Below, piece after piece: positions 1 through 11,035 of a stretch of DNA of 64,000 bases; position 1 is the stretch's first letter; each line of letters begins with the position of its first letter. Under the pieces are notes generated by a model. It saw only the letters and a list, made by a program, of their open reading frames with translations. It had not been told where the DNA came from and did no database searches. Source of the stretch: Gigantopelta aegis (taxonomy: Eukaryota; Mollusca; Gastropoda; Neomphalida; Peltospiridae); assembly GCF_016097555.1 (NCBI RefSeq), contig NC_054706.1:45487728-45551727 (forward strand), given 5' to 3'. The position numbers were made by a program, and so were the translations under genes.

Positions 1-109
1 AATCATAACTACTAACTATTAAAAACAATCCACTAGATGAAAAGCGAATAACAAATACATATTCATACATAAAATATACAACAGTAAAGCTTGTGAATAT
101 AAGCGTATT

Positions 110-517
110 TTGACTAGCAATTGAAATGTAACAAAATATTCTACAGTTCAAACCTTCAAAAATTCTGTTCTCGTTTTTAGATTTTGTCCCTTGATTTAAA
201 TGTAACAAAATATGTTATTCGGTGAATAGAAAGGACTATTCACACAAGCAGATGTACTGTCTTCTTCAAACGAAATGTAAGAGACATTTCACAAAGTGAA
301 CAGAAATGCCCAATGACTCGGACACATTTACATCTTCATTGAAATACATGCAACAAGATGTTTCACAAAATGTCTATTCCCGCAAGCATATTCGTCTTTT
401 AATTGAAATGTAAAAAAATTTATTCACAAAGTGAACAAAACGGCCTTTTTACGTAAACACATTTTGTCCCTGAACTGTACACCATATAAATCATAATGTG
501 AACAGAACGCAAGCACC

Positions 518-548
<31 letters not shown>

Positions 549-1050
549 ACACAAAACCCCAACCACCCCTATTCACGGAGGCAGGTTTGTTTCTTCATTT
601 AAATATAACTGCCCATTTTCGTAAACATATTTCTCGCTAAATAAAATTGTATCAATGTAATCAAATAATTCACAATTTGTCAACAGGAATGCCTACTGAC
701 GTAAGCACATCTACATTTTTAAAGTCAAATGGAACGAGATGTTTGACAAAGTGAATAAAAATTCACACAAGAAGATTTGTCTTTTAATTGAAATGTAACA
801 ACATGTTTCATAAACTGAATAAATGCCTATTCACGCAAGTAAACATAACACACTAAGAACACACTGAACAAAACACTTATTGACGCAAGTACATTTCAAA
901 ATCTTAAACGAAATGTAAAAAAAAAAAAAGAGAAAAAAACGTAACTCACAAATTTAACAAAAACCTCCAACCCTGAATAGGCATGCCTTTATTCATTCCC
1001 ACAAGCACATTTATACCTTAACTGAAATACAACAAAATATTTTACACAGG
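110..1050. repeat. Degenerate tandem array, unit about 65-75 bp
   Basis: The motif GAAATGTAACAAAAT followed by CACAAAGTGAACA and CTATTCACGCAAGCACATTT recurs with drift, with starts near 122, 200, 273, 340, 403, 600, 727, 787, 911 and 1022. A C-run and (CA)n interrupt it at about 512-553. No coding potential is visible. It looks like an old satellite or minisatellite. Confidence 0.6.
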
Positions 1051-1089
1051 GAGTGAATAAATAAAAGCCAAACACTTACCTTCAAAGGA

Positions 1090-1660
1090 CCCAGTGCCAT
1101 GGTCAATGGGGAAAAAAACAGGCGGGAGTCAACGTGTTGTCGTCTGCTTTCGTTTTGCCGGTGACTGTTTCTCTTACAACACAGTTCAATACGGTTGTCC
1201 CGCGCTACTCGAATTATTGACAACCTCTTCGCGCGCTCGTCTCGTGGTGAATACGCGTACATTGCATTTGACCGTTTAATAAATATTCAGTATTCTTTAC
1301 AGGCCTTTATTGTTAATTGTGTTACAGGTACGTTTTGTTTATCTGTATTGTGTGTATGCGATATATACAGTATGTCAATGTCAGCGAAGGAAATGCGTAG
1401 CGCCAGCCCTAGTAACGCTATTGTTTACTTAATCTCATCAATTTCACATTGAAATTGATAAACCCGGTTTTTCTATGATTTGCTAACTACAAAGAGTTTT
1501 TCATTCTTTTCTCGCAATGTTATATTGTTGAACTTAATGGAAGGATTATACTCGAGTTTTTAATGCATTTTACTAGCGAATGGTGATCTGCTCTATAACA
1601 ATTTTCCCGATATTGTGACTTCAAAAAATAATACGACCTTTTGGTTTTGTTTTGTTTGGT
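1090..1660. other. Unassigned stretch with a small CpG-richer island
   Basis: Bases 1100-1260 are richer in CpG than the flanks and hold short open frames on both strands, none resembling a known protein. It could be a promoter or first exon of a gene lying outside the window. There is no direct support for that. Confidence 0.2.
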
Positions 1661-1663
1661 TTA

Positions 1664-1896
1664 CATGGGCGTACATGGGGGGGGGGGGGGGGGGTGTTCG
1701 ATGGGTTCGACCGACCCCCCCCCCCCCGAAATCGCCTTTTTTATAATTTAATATATCTGACATTGATATCTGACATTATTATATTTACTCAACATAGAAA
1801 TATATGCCCAATATCTCTACAATCAATTTTGGAACCCCCCTTTTCAAAACCCTATGTATTGGAACCCCCCTTTTCAAAATCCTATGTACGCCCATG
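1664..1896. mobile_element. MITE with CATGGGCGTACAT termini
   Basis: The ends CATGGGCGTACAT and ATGTACGCCCATG are inverted repeats about 233 bp apart. Inside are a G-run, a C-run and two near-identical copies of a 28-bp motif containing GGAACCCCCCTTTTCAAAA. A target duplication is not clear. The terminus resembles that of the MITE inside the MULE at 5902. Confidence 0.6.
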
Positions 1897-1930
1897 ATTT
1901 ATTATGAGAAAATATGAAGGGGCGTGAGAG

Positions 1931-2056
1931 ACCCATTTGGGTTTTCCCCATTCCAATTACTGTTCCATGACGGGTATATCAAATGCCCAGGTATGTGCTA
2001 TCCGGTCTGTGGGCAAGCACATATTAAAGACCCATGTTTCTAATCGATAAAACCTG
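1931..2056 (+). repeat. SINE S1 fragment (middle part)
   Basis: It matches the S1 core from the CCCATTGGG motif through the TATGTGCTATCC...CTGTCTGTGGG motif to the AAAGATCCC region, degraded and truncated at both ends. Confidence 0.65.
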
Positions 2057-2467
2057 ACTTGGTGGTGTAGCATTGGACTTATGGCTGGTAGGTACTGGGT
2101 TCGTCTCCCGATACCGGCTCCCACCGAGAGCGAGTTTAACGACTCATTTGGTAGGTGTCAGACCATTGCACCGACTTCTCTCTTTCTGTATGCTGTCTGT
2201 GGGATGGTGCAAATAAAAGATCCCTTACTGCTAACCGAAAAGAGTAGCCCATGAAGTGGCGACAGCGGGTTTCCTCTCTCAATATCTGTGTGGTCCTTAA
2301 CCATATGTCTGACGCCATATAACCGTAAATAAAAATGTTTTGAGTGCGTCGTTAAATAAAACATTTCTTTCTTTCTCTTTCCGACCATTAACCCACAGAG
2401 AGTCCACATAGCTGAGGTGTGCTTGAACCTTAACTGGATTTAAACACGAAAATAAGTTGAAATGAAT
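2057..2467 (+). repeat. SINE S4 split by a truncated S2/S3-tail SINE
   Basis: The S4 head runs from 2057 to about 2185 and the S4 tail (CTGAGGTGTGCTTGAACC to AAAATAAGTTGAAATGAA) resumes at about 2383. Between them sits a 5'-truncated SINE with the S2 tail ending in ACATTTCTTTCTTTC near 2376. The short flanking repeat TCTCTTTC on both sides suggests a target-site duplication. Confidence 0.65.
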
Positions 2468-2643
2468 TAATGAAATAATCAATAAATGTTGTTTTTCTTG
2501 TCTGAAACGAATATTGAGACACGTAATAGCCATAGCCGAAACGCGCTGGGGAGTCGTAAAACACACATAGCCGAAACGCGCTGGGGAGTCGTAAAACACA
2601 CACTCCTTTCTTTCCTTTCCCGTTCAGACGGACTTTAATCGGA

Positions 2644-3040
2644 GAAAGAAAGAAAGAAAGAAATGTTTTATTTAACGACACACTCAACACATTTTATTTA
2701 CGGTTATATGGCGTCAGATATATGGTTAAGGACCATACAGATTTTGAGAAGAAACCCGCTGTCGCCACTACATGGGTTACTCTTACCGATTAGCAGCAAG
2801 GGATCTTTTATTTGCGATTCCCTCAGGCAGGATAGCACAAACCATGGCCTTTGTTGAACCATGTGTTGGATCACTGGTCGGTGCAAGTGGTTTACACCTA
2901 CCCATTGAGCCTTGCGGAGCACTCACTCAGGGCTTGGAGTCGGTATCTGGATTAAAAATTCCATGCCTCGACTGGAATCCGAACCCAGTACCTACCAGCC
3001 TGTAGACCGATGGCCTAACCACGACGCCACCGAGGCCGGT
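2644..3040 (-). repeat. SINE S3, full length
   Basis: Reverse orientation. The tail (GAAAGAAATG TTTTATTTAA) is at 2644 and the head CCGAGGCCGG ends at 3040. It is flanked by a 10-bp direct repeat AATCGGAGAA (2637-2646 and 3041-3050), a clean target-site duplication showing retrotransposition. Confidence 0.85.
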
Positions 3041-3050
3041 AATCGGAGAA

Positions 3051-3785
3051 GGAAAATTATCAGAAAAAGTTGTCATCACGGAAAGACAGTTCTGATCAGT
3101 TCTAAATGTTTCTTATGTTTTATTTGGTGTATTTTTGTTTTGTTTGTTTTATTATTATTATTTTTTTAATTACATAATATACTCGAGATACCGCTAGCTT
3201 AACGGTACAACGTTCAACGAAATATTTCTGACACCTTCTCCACCTAAAAAAAAACCCAACCCACTAAAAAAAATTTATTTATTTATTTATTTTAAACCCA
3301 AAACACTCCCCTCCAACCCACCCAAACCCCCCCCCAACCCCCCCAAAAAAAACCCCAACAACCCCAAAACAAACAAACAAACAAACAAAAACAACCTCAA
3401 ACCCCACACACTCCAAAACCTACAATCCCACGCCACTATCCTCCCCCCACCCCCCATCCCCGAAAAAAAGAAAAAAAAAAGAGAAAAGTAATCCACACCT
3501 TAATCTGTTATTGTCTAATGGAAAAGCTGGCGTATGCATTTCCGTGTGTACACCAAGCTTGCAGTGGCGTGGTGATGTTCTGGCAATTTGTATAAACGGA
3601 TATTTCTGCTGCATAATTCATGAAAACTAAGACCGAATTTTAACTAGGCAAAACAAGTAACCAATAGACTAATCAAGTCGCAAATACCATTCTGTCGACA
3701 GATTCTTCGTTAATTGATACAATACACGCTATGCTAGTCACGTGATAAGTGACGTTTATGAAGGATATGGCATGCATGCATGCAA
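3051..3785. other. Non-coding stretch, low complexity
   Basis: A/C-rich low-complexity sequence at 3245-3480 (runs of CCCAACCC and AAACAAAC) with AT-rich flanks. I see no gene. Confidence 0.4.
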
Positions 3786-3862
3786 GCCCGAGTACTCCGG
3801 CTGTAAGAGAGCTAGACAGTCCAAATGTTCGTCTAGCTCTCTTACAATCTGAATACTCGGGC
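3786..3862. mobile_element. Foldback MITE, CCCGAGTACTC family, copy 1
   Basis: A 77-bp hairpin with arms running from GCCCGAGTACTCCGG through GTAAGAGAGCTAGAC and back, separated by about 13 bp. It shares termini with copies at 15485 and 29900. Confidence 0.75.
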
Positions 3863-3887
3863 AAGCATGCGGCATAAGCGTACAAGA

Positions 3888-3888
<1 letters not shown>

Positions 3889-3930
<42 letters not shown>
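3889..3930 (+). repeat. (G)42 homopolymer
   Basis: Uninterrupted run of 42 G, followed shortly by a C-run at 3946-3958. One of at least six runs of 25 or more G or C in the window. Confidence 0.9.
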
Positions 3931-3933
<3 letters not shown>

Positions 3934-3959
3934 CAGGGCAATTGCCCCCCCCCCCCCAG

Positions 3960-4353
3960 TGCTGGAGCAAAACCTAAAATTCAGGCAAAAATTATACAGA
4001 TATTCGGGCAAAATGATGAGACCTTTTCACCATGTATCTCCATCATTCTGCCTTCAAAATTAGTTGTAATCCATGTAAAACTGTGTAGTGATTCGTTTGC
4101 CACCCTATATAGCTGTTTGCTATTAATGCTAACGTGAATAAATGTGTGTTTTTTTAATCCAGATTCGGGCATTTTCGTTTTATTTGGAAAAAAACAAGCC
4201 TGCTCCCCTACGAAAATTGGAGCCCATACGCCTATGACATGCGGGGCTGAGACAATATACCCCGGAGCCCGAATGCACGGTCAGTAGCATAGCCGGAGTG
4301 GGGTGGGGAAGGGGTTGGACGCATGGGGGGCAAGACCCCCCCCCCAATTAAAC

Positions 4354-4388
<35 letters not shown>

Positions 4389-4557
4389 GGTATTAAATTT
4401 TATAAAACATACATACATAGATATATAGATACATACATACATACATACATTCATACAACAATACATCGATACATACATAATTATATAGTGACTACGCCAG
4501 TGACCCCGGTGCATAGCACAATGCTTTAATTACATTTGTATTTGACCCCCCCCCCCC

Positions 4558-4597
<40 letters not shown>

Positions 4598-4930
4598 CAG
4601 CCCAACAAAACGGGGGAGAATGACCCGAACCCATAAACTCTTTGCTCACCAGTCTAAACCCTCTACCTCATCCATCACCCCCGCACAATTTCCTGCACGT
4701 GCGCCTACATATATAGAACAGCTTTCCCTACTTGTTACTTGTTTCATAAAGAAAATGGTTCACTCCCATAAGGCAGACATGCCATTTGATAGACAAAACT
4801 CTTTATTGGGTTATGTAATATATCCTGTACACCCCTGACTGCGTTAATGGTATTGTTCCAATCTGCTCAGCAAGCTATGCTGCAGTGCAACAGCAGTCTT
4901 AATTAATGAGCTGATTTCATGCAAACAACA
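3960..4930. other. Non-coding stretch with homopolymers and ATAC repeats
   Basis: It contains a poly-A run (4357-4387), (CATA)n near 4406-4480, and a C-run plus A-run at 4546-4594. The motif AGTAGCATAGCC near 4285, followed by G-rich then C-rich sequence, looks like a decayed MITE end. No gene is seen. Confidence 0.35.
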
Positions 4931-4933
4931 GCG

Positions 4934-5290
4934 AGAGCTTAATTGTAATCTGGTAAATGCAATTAATAAATGTAAAGATACAGTGCTTGGTGGATTTTCC
5001 ACTGCAATATCTCCATTCAATTCATTTCACTTCAGATTGACAATGTTTTGTTTTTATATCAATATGATTACCGCACAGTTATGACAGTACCTATTTAAAA
5101 AAATTGTTATATCTACCAATTCCACACAGGCAACTAGGAGAAGTTAATTGTAATCTGCTAGACAGAATTAACAAATGTAAAGATACTGTGTTTTATGATG
5201 TCCGTGTTTTTAGAGTTTAGCAACATCCGTATACAATTCATTTCACTTCAGATAGACATTGTTTGTATATCAATGAGTATTATGTCTCTG
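4934..5290. repeat. Two-copy tandem duplication, about 206 bp
   Basis: A block containing TTAATTGTAATCTG, AAATGTAAAGATAC and AATTCATTTCACTTCAGAT starts near 4937 and again near 5143, with moderate divergence. It lies just upstream of the MULE transposase and may belong to that element's 5' terminal region. Confidence 0.6.
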
Positions 5291-5414
5291 ACGACCAATG
5301 TCTTGTATTTCATTGACCATACATTTAAACCATAGCTAAGCACAGAGATAACATAAAAGTTCTTATATATTAACTGCATGTAGCTACCAAAAACAGTCAT
5401 TCAGTTTTTTAGTC

Positions 5415-7197
5415 ATGGCTGGTCTTAGAAGGATAGAATTTGTTCAATCACAAAAAAAGGTTCACCACAAGTAATATTGGATGGATTTTTATTTGCAAAG
5501 AATCGCACCAGAGGGGAAAGTGTTCACTGGAGATGCGTGACAAAAAACGTGTACCGGGAAATGCACCACTGTCGGCGAATTTGTACGGAACACATCGGAA
5601 CACAACCATCTTTCAAGTGATCCGAATGTTGCTCGGTTTATCAGCATACTACGGAAGCGAGCAAGAGAAGAAACAACACCTATGCAGCAAATATACAATG
5701 ATGAGGTTGCAAAGCAAGCATTAGAAACTGTTCCTCATTTGCCTTCCTTTCCCAGTATGAGCAGTGCACTGTACAGACAGAGACGAGTTCTGATACCTGC
5801 CCTACCACAGACTAGAGCCGATGTCATCCTAGAAGAACCATGGACACAGACAAATGACGGAAGACGCTACCTGTTATTTAGCGATGGAAATGAAGATAAC
5901 ACATGGGCGGATCCAAGGGGGGGGGGGACCAGGGGGACGCGTCCCCCCCAAAAAATTGTTCAAGTGCCCTCAAAATGTCCAAGTGCCCTTTTTGTTTGTA
6001 GAATTTTTTTTTTTTTAAGTAAACAATAATTATATTGTAGATAAATGAAATCAAGATTTTCGTGTACATGCGCAAGCTTGCAGATATGTGTCTGTGTTAT
6101 TGAGTCTCAATGGGGCCCCATTGAGGTTCTAACGCGAGTGACGCCAATTTACTTCATTATTGCTAGTATATTATGACGTAGAACTGTAGGAATTCATATT
6201 AATTGTAAATATCAAAACTTGTAGTAAGGTGCCCTTTTGACGAGTCAATGTGCCCTTCTTTTTTGGTCCCCCCCTAAAAATATTTCCTGGATCCGCCCAT
6301 GTAACATGCTTGTGTTCTCTACAGATTAGCAAATCGTAGCTCTACAGGCTGCAGAATCCATTTTTATGGACGGAACTTTCTCTTCTTGTCCAGCATTGTG
6401 GAACCAATTATACATCATCCATGCTATGGACGGAACCACTATGTATCCCCTTGTGTTTGCTCTTCTTCCCGATAAACAGAGGATAACATACATTAGACTG
6501 TTCAGTTTGTTGAAAAATGAAGTTCAACAATTATTAAACCAACCCCTTGCTCCAAGTAAAGTTTGAGACTGATTTTGAGATGGCTGCAATCCAGGCAGTT
6601 GAGACGGAGTTTCCGCAAGCTGAAGTAAAAGGGTGCTTTTTTCACTTTACACAGGCCATTTGGAGGAAAACTCAAGAACTGGGTCTTGCTGTTTTGTACA
6701 AAGAAGATCCAGCTGTACAGACATGGATTCGGAGGGCTGCTGGACTACCACTTTTGCCCATTGCACAAGTACAGGATGCATGGTTAGAAGCCATGAACGA
6801 CGGACCTGATGTTCCACAGGCGGAGGCATTTAATGATTATGTTGTTTTAACATGGGTAGACGATGACTCCAGATTCCCTTTGATTGTATGGAACCATCAT
6901 CCGACCACTGGCCCAAGAACAAATAATAATCTGGAGGGATTTCATTCCAGAATAAATCGTTCAATCCAAGTTCATCATCCAAACATATACCGATTTGTAG
7001 AATTAATCAAAGGAATAGAGACCTCCGAACGTGCTAAATTGAGACAGATAAACTTTGGAGCTGCCCCACCACCAAGAAAGAGGGTGTATAAGCAGAATGA
7101 AAATAGAATCGTGAGATTGAAGGCGCAACTAACCCTTGAACAGAAAACACCCATTCAGTTCTTGGATGCTGTTGGACATCTGTTAAAATTAGTATAA
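5415..7197 (+). pseudogene. Mutator-like (MULE) transposase with FLYWCH finger, broken
   Basis: A MULE DDE transposase would cut and insert its own element. The N-terminal part (about 5440-5690) has a FLYWCH-like zinc finger: DGFLFAKNRTRGE, HWRC and a HNH near the end, spread over more than one frame. The catalytic part starts at FMDGTFSSCP (first D, about 6365) and continues with FETDFE (second D) and GCFFHFTQAIWR; the C-terminal ORF at 6547-7197 is the longest intact stretch. The reading frame is shifted several times and carries stops (for example between VFSTD and QIVAL near 6327), and a 400-bp MITE splits it at 5902. The element is dead as a protein source. An AATAAA lies near 7268. Terminal inverted repeats were not resolved. 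Confidence 0.75.
5902..6301. mobile_element. 400-bp MITE inserted in the MULE transposase
   Basis: Inverted ends CATGGGCGGATCC and GGATCCGCCCATG, flanked by a perfect 5-bp direct repeat TAACA (5897-5901 and 6302-6306). The flanking coding sequence becomes continuous (GNEDN followed by MLVFSTD) once the insert is left out, as in other MULE transposases. Internally it has a G-run and C-run near the left end and AT-rich sequence. Confidence 0.85.
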
Positions 7198-7695
7198 ATT
7201 GTGGAACAGACAGAAAATTGAATCGTGAGACATGTTAAAATGTGTATCCCGGGTATATGTATGTGTATAAATAAATCTAATTTTATATAATTTTGTTATG
7301 TGTTTTGTATTTAATTGTATCCGACTATTCCATTATTTACTACATGTATTATTCAAGGTAAACGGCAGGTAATTAGTAATGGGTCTTGTGTTGTTTTAAC
7401 GCGTCTGCGTTATGGGACGTCTGTCTTATGGGAGGACACCAAGAAAATGCTACTGACTCATACAACCAATCAGCTGATAAAACCCATCTATTCTACAGAC
7501 TGCTTGCTCATAAAGGTCAGCTGCCTATACGACCATTTGCTGATAAAGGCCACCTGCTGTAAACGACCATCTGCCACTTGCTAATAGGTTTAAAGGTAAC
7601 ATTTTAAAAAGCTTTAACAGCACAACATTGTCCAGATTTTCGTATCAATATTATTTCATCTGACATAAATGTTACATGCCTGGCGTGTGGAAAAT
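7198..7695. other. Non-coding 3' flank of the MULE
   Basis: AT-rich sequence, probably the MULE 3' region. Short repeated phrases such as CTGATAAA and CCATCTGCC occur near 7470-7575. No gene is seen. Confidence 0.3.
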
Positions 7696-7697
7696 TA

Positions 7698-7699
7698 CA

Positions 7700-7772
<73 letters not shown>

Positions 7773-7823
7773 AGGGAGAGAGAAGTTTGTTTTATTTAAC
7801 GACGCCACTAGAGCACATTGATT

Positions 7824-7890
<67 letters not shown>
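7698..7890. repeat. (CA)n/(GA)n microsatellites around an S1 SINE tail
   Basis: (CA)n at about 7698-7717 runs into (GA)n at 7718-7780. An S1 tail fragment (reverse, 7783-7826) is followed by a second (GA)n at 7828-7884 and a G-run. The tail end of the SINE borders the microsatellites. Confidence 0.85.
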
Positions 7891-7895
<5 letters not shown>

Positions 7896-9772
7896 GTCTT
7901 AGCGGTAGCCCGGGGCTACCGATTTCTCACTCGGACTACCAGTTGTCTAACCCCGGTAGTCCGCCGAGTTACCAAAGGTTTTGGCATGTCCAGTCACAAT
8001 CAACAAGACGTTTGATTCATCGGTGTCTGAAATTCCATCTTTCATGTGCGCGCTCTTTGCTGCCACGAGTCGCTGTAACTGTTAATTGCTCCCCTCGTCT
8101 ATCTAACAGGTGGCCGTTGCGCAATATGATTTAGTGAAATAAAGGAGTATATTTGCCAGTGGTAGGATTTTTTTTTAACACAGCAGACTAATACAAATAA
8201 TTTGATGTAATTCAGTGGCCAGATATACAGGGTTCGTACGGGTCATGGAAAGTCATGGAATTTTCGTTTGGGTCATGGGTTATCTATTCGTACTCGTAGT
8301 CATTTATGACAGTCAACAACACGGCCCGTTCTTTTGACGCCTACTTATAACTAACGCCTTGTATGGTCAAGACTATTTGCTGCTAGCTGATGTCTAAACT
8401 AAACCATAACTCTATCGCGGTTTATTTCCTTCTAGGCTACCTATGCAAATTATCAGATTATTGTTTACAAAATTAATATCTATTATAATTATGTTAAAGA
8501 AATGTATAAATTGTATATATATATATATATATATACACACCCCGGGAATCCCATCTGAAAAACCCCAACAGAAAACTCTGCTGTAGTCTTTCCCATCCTC
8601 CTACAACTGTTTTGTTGTTGTTGTTTTTAAAATAAAAAAAATTCAGTTTGGCTTGACGTAAAAAGAAAAGTAAAAGTATTTTGAAATAACACACAAAAAA
8701 GACCACCCACTATTTACTATTTAGAAAACAATCGGCTCAGAAATAAATACGTTGTAGTAAATTCCATAGTATGAAAACAGGTATTCCCAGGCACGGCAGA
8801 AACGAGCAGACATTTTCACTTTTCAGTGTACTTTTGTTAGTATACAGATTCATTGCAAATTAGTCTTCTGTACTAAACTATCTTCTCTTAAGGTAGAAGA
8901 CATCAGGTTATTTGTGAATCTCCAGCTTTGATTTATGCATGCCAGCCCCTGGAATTCCTAAATGACCACCTATGGTTTAAAAATAAAGAAAGATACATGT
9001 ATTTTAGTCTCAATGAAATTAAAAAAGGGTCATAATTATAAAGAGGACTCATTTAAAATATTCTGAGTTAAATTGTTGTATTACATTCCAAAATATGTCC
9101 CAAAACTGTATGCTTTTGGGTGCATACTTGACAATGTTCAAACCCATACAAACCACACTTAAGTGGGAGTTGACGGATATGACATATATTTATGGAAACT
9201 TTGCTCATCAAACCTTACAAAACTACTCAGTTGAATAAAGGTTTAGCTATTACAAAATCAGCTTGTTTGATAATTACCCCCCAAAAGGTCGCGCCCCACT
9301 TTTATTACGATTAAAACCCGGTGTATGAATACCGAGCCTCATTACAGCCAAACAATTTGCACTCCTCGTGAACAAATAACTCCTTTGCTGTCACTAAGCT
9401 TAAAAATGTACATCATATTACAAATAATTAGCCTTCAAACATGGATCTATGCAAAACAAAAATAAAACAAAAGAACAAGCGAACTCTTTTCGCGACGGGT
9501 ACACACGAGAACTAATGGTATACTACTACTTAACTGTATAAAAGAAATACAAACTAACCTAAAACATAACAGATTCAACAAAAATTAGTGCTATATACAC
9601 ATATTTTCTTTTTAATTTCTTCAATATTTTAGTTCAGAACTACGATTTTTTGTCTTGCTACTGTGTCCCGATTTTTAAAAATGTCTCTCCCCCAGTTGGT
9701 TCAGCCCTGTTGTCAGTATTTTAACTAATGCATTTTTGTTGTCTTATTCAGTTAAAAACAGATCAATTAAAT
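7891..9772. other. Intergenic AT-rich sequence
   Basis: It contains a short palindrome near 7905 (GCGGTAGCCC/GGGCTACCG), a hAT-like terminus CAGGGTTCGTACGGGTCATGG at about 8229 without a recognised partner, and (TA)n at 8516-8535. No coding region is convincing. Confidence 0.35.
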
Positions 9773-9952
9773 CAGGCGCGGATCGAGCTGGGGGTACATC
9801 CCCCTATCCCGCGGTGTAATTATTTTGGTCGGCTTGTGTTTTCATGGAAAACCTGCCTATATATGATGCATTTTAAGTGTTATTTTGAATACAGTAGGTA
9901 CACTTTGTAAAGTGGAACACCTTTCCTGGAACAAATCATGCATCCGCGCCTG
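9773..9952. mobile_element. 180-bp MITE with CAGGCGCGGAT termini
   Basis: The ends CAGGCGCGGAT and ATCCGCGCCTG are inverted repeats flanked by AAT on both sides. The interior has no coding capacity. Confidence 0.65.
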
Positions 9953-10007
9953 AATCTAGAACTGAGTATATTCACTACTGATCTGGTTGTGGTATCGGTT
10001 TTTCCTT

Positions 10008-10880
10008 TCATTTATCACCTTCTTTCAACCATTCACTGTTCAGGATATCTTTAGTGGTGTATCTTTTAGTCTGGTCTGGCTCCAAAACACTTTTCAGTAA
10101 ACATTTGCACGACTCCGGAAGTGGGTTTGCCACTCTTCTGGACAGCGATATGCCTTTGTCCTGGGACTGAATCATCCTCTTGAGACTGATGTCATCGAAG
10201 GGCATCTTGCCAAACAGCATGACGAACAGAACGCAGCCCATACCCCACACGTCACTGCCTTTGCCGTCGTAGGGAATCCCTCGAATGATCTGTGGACAAG
10301 CGTACGCACAGCTTCCGCAGTATGTCCTGCACAATTCGTTGTCCTTGATCGTCCGAGAAAAGCCGAAATCGCTAACAATGATGTCTCCGTTTTCCTTGAT
10401 GAGGATATTTTCACACTTGATGTCTCGATGGATTATGTTGTTCTCGTGGAGATAGTCTACAGCCATGGCCATCTGCCTGAACGCGCGCTTGGCCTCCTGC
10501 TCGCTCATGGCGCCCTTGTTGGTAATGAAGTCCATCATATCGCCTTTGGCCGCGTATTCCATTATAACGAACACCCAGTCGTCGATGTGAATGATCTCCT
10601 CCACGCTGGCGATGTGCTCGTGGTGCACTTTGACCATGATGTCCAGCTCTCTGGGAAGAAACGTCTCTACGTAGTCCTGTGCGGCAGACTTTATGTTGAT
10701 GATTTTCGTCACTAGAGTTTTACCGTCCGACTTTCTCTTGACGAGTCGCACCTGGGAATAGGTTCCCGAGCCGATCTTGGAACCCAATAAGTAACCTTTG
10801 TCGTCCAGCATCTCGGCCAGTTCTGCAAATTCGTTCGTAACAAAGGATGGACGTATCGACATCACTAACTGTGTAATCAC
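10008..10880 (-). CDS. Testis-specific serine/threonine kinase-like protein (TSSK family)
   Basis: A 290-residue, single-exon protein kinase. By homology to TSSKs it would phosphorylate sperm proteins during spermiogenesis. Motifs: glycine loop GSGTYSQV (37-44), the invariant Lys in TLVTKII (K59), helix-C Glu in PRELDIM (E78), catalytic loop HRDIKCENIL (151-160), DFGFSR (171-176), an activation loop with CRTYCGSCAYA, then PYDGKGSDVWGMG and PFDD. The HRD(I/L)KCEN plus DFGFSR plus GIPYD combination is typical of TSSK. The usual APE reads CPQ (195-197), so the structural Glu is Gln. The length fits short TSSKs, which are also often intronless. Met7 (MSIRPSFV) is an alternative start. No poly-A signal is evident nearby. 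The family call is firm; the subfamily number cannot be given. Confidence 0.9.
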   Translation of the reverse strand: MITQLVMSIRPSFVTNEFAELAEMLDDKGYLLGSKIGSGTYSQVRLVKRKSDGKTLVTKIINIKSAAQDYVETFLPRELDIMVKVHHEHIASVEEIIHIDDWVFVIMEYAAKGDMMDFITNKGAMSEQEAKRAFRQMAMAVDYLHENNIIHRDIKCENILIKENGDIIVSDFGFSRTIKDNELCRTYCGSCAYACPQIIRGIPYDGKGSDVWGMGCVLFVMLFGKMPFDDISLKRMIQSQDKGISLSRRVANPLPESCKCLLKSVLEPDQTKRYTTKDILNSEWLKEGDK

Positions 10881-10959
10881 GCTAATGCACTTGTGTACAT
10901 CTGTCGTACCTACCCCCTAAAGAGATACAAGGCTCTCCGGAGTACCGTGGATAACATTT

Positions 10960-11035
10960 CACTTGTAATAATGAATGTTTAACGACACCCCAGAACACAA
11001 ATACACATCGGCTATTGGGTGGCTTGTAATAAAGG
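10960..11035 (-). repeat. SINE tail variant (CACCCCAG...ACATCGGCTATTGGGT)
   Basis: A short reverse-oriented tail with AACGACACCCCAG and ACATCGGCTATTGGGTG. The same variant recurs near 41817, 61138 and 61285. Confidence 0.55.

Noticed and set aside
10428-10715. 95-codon open frame antisense to the kinase
   Set aside because: Shadow of the kinase coding sequence; no domain and no independent support.
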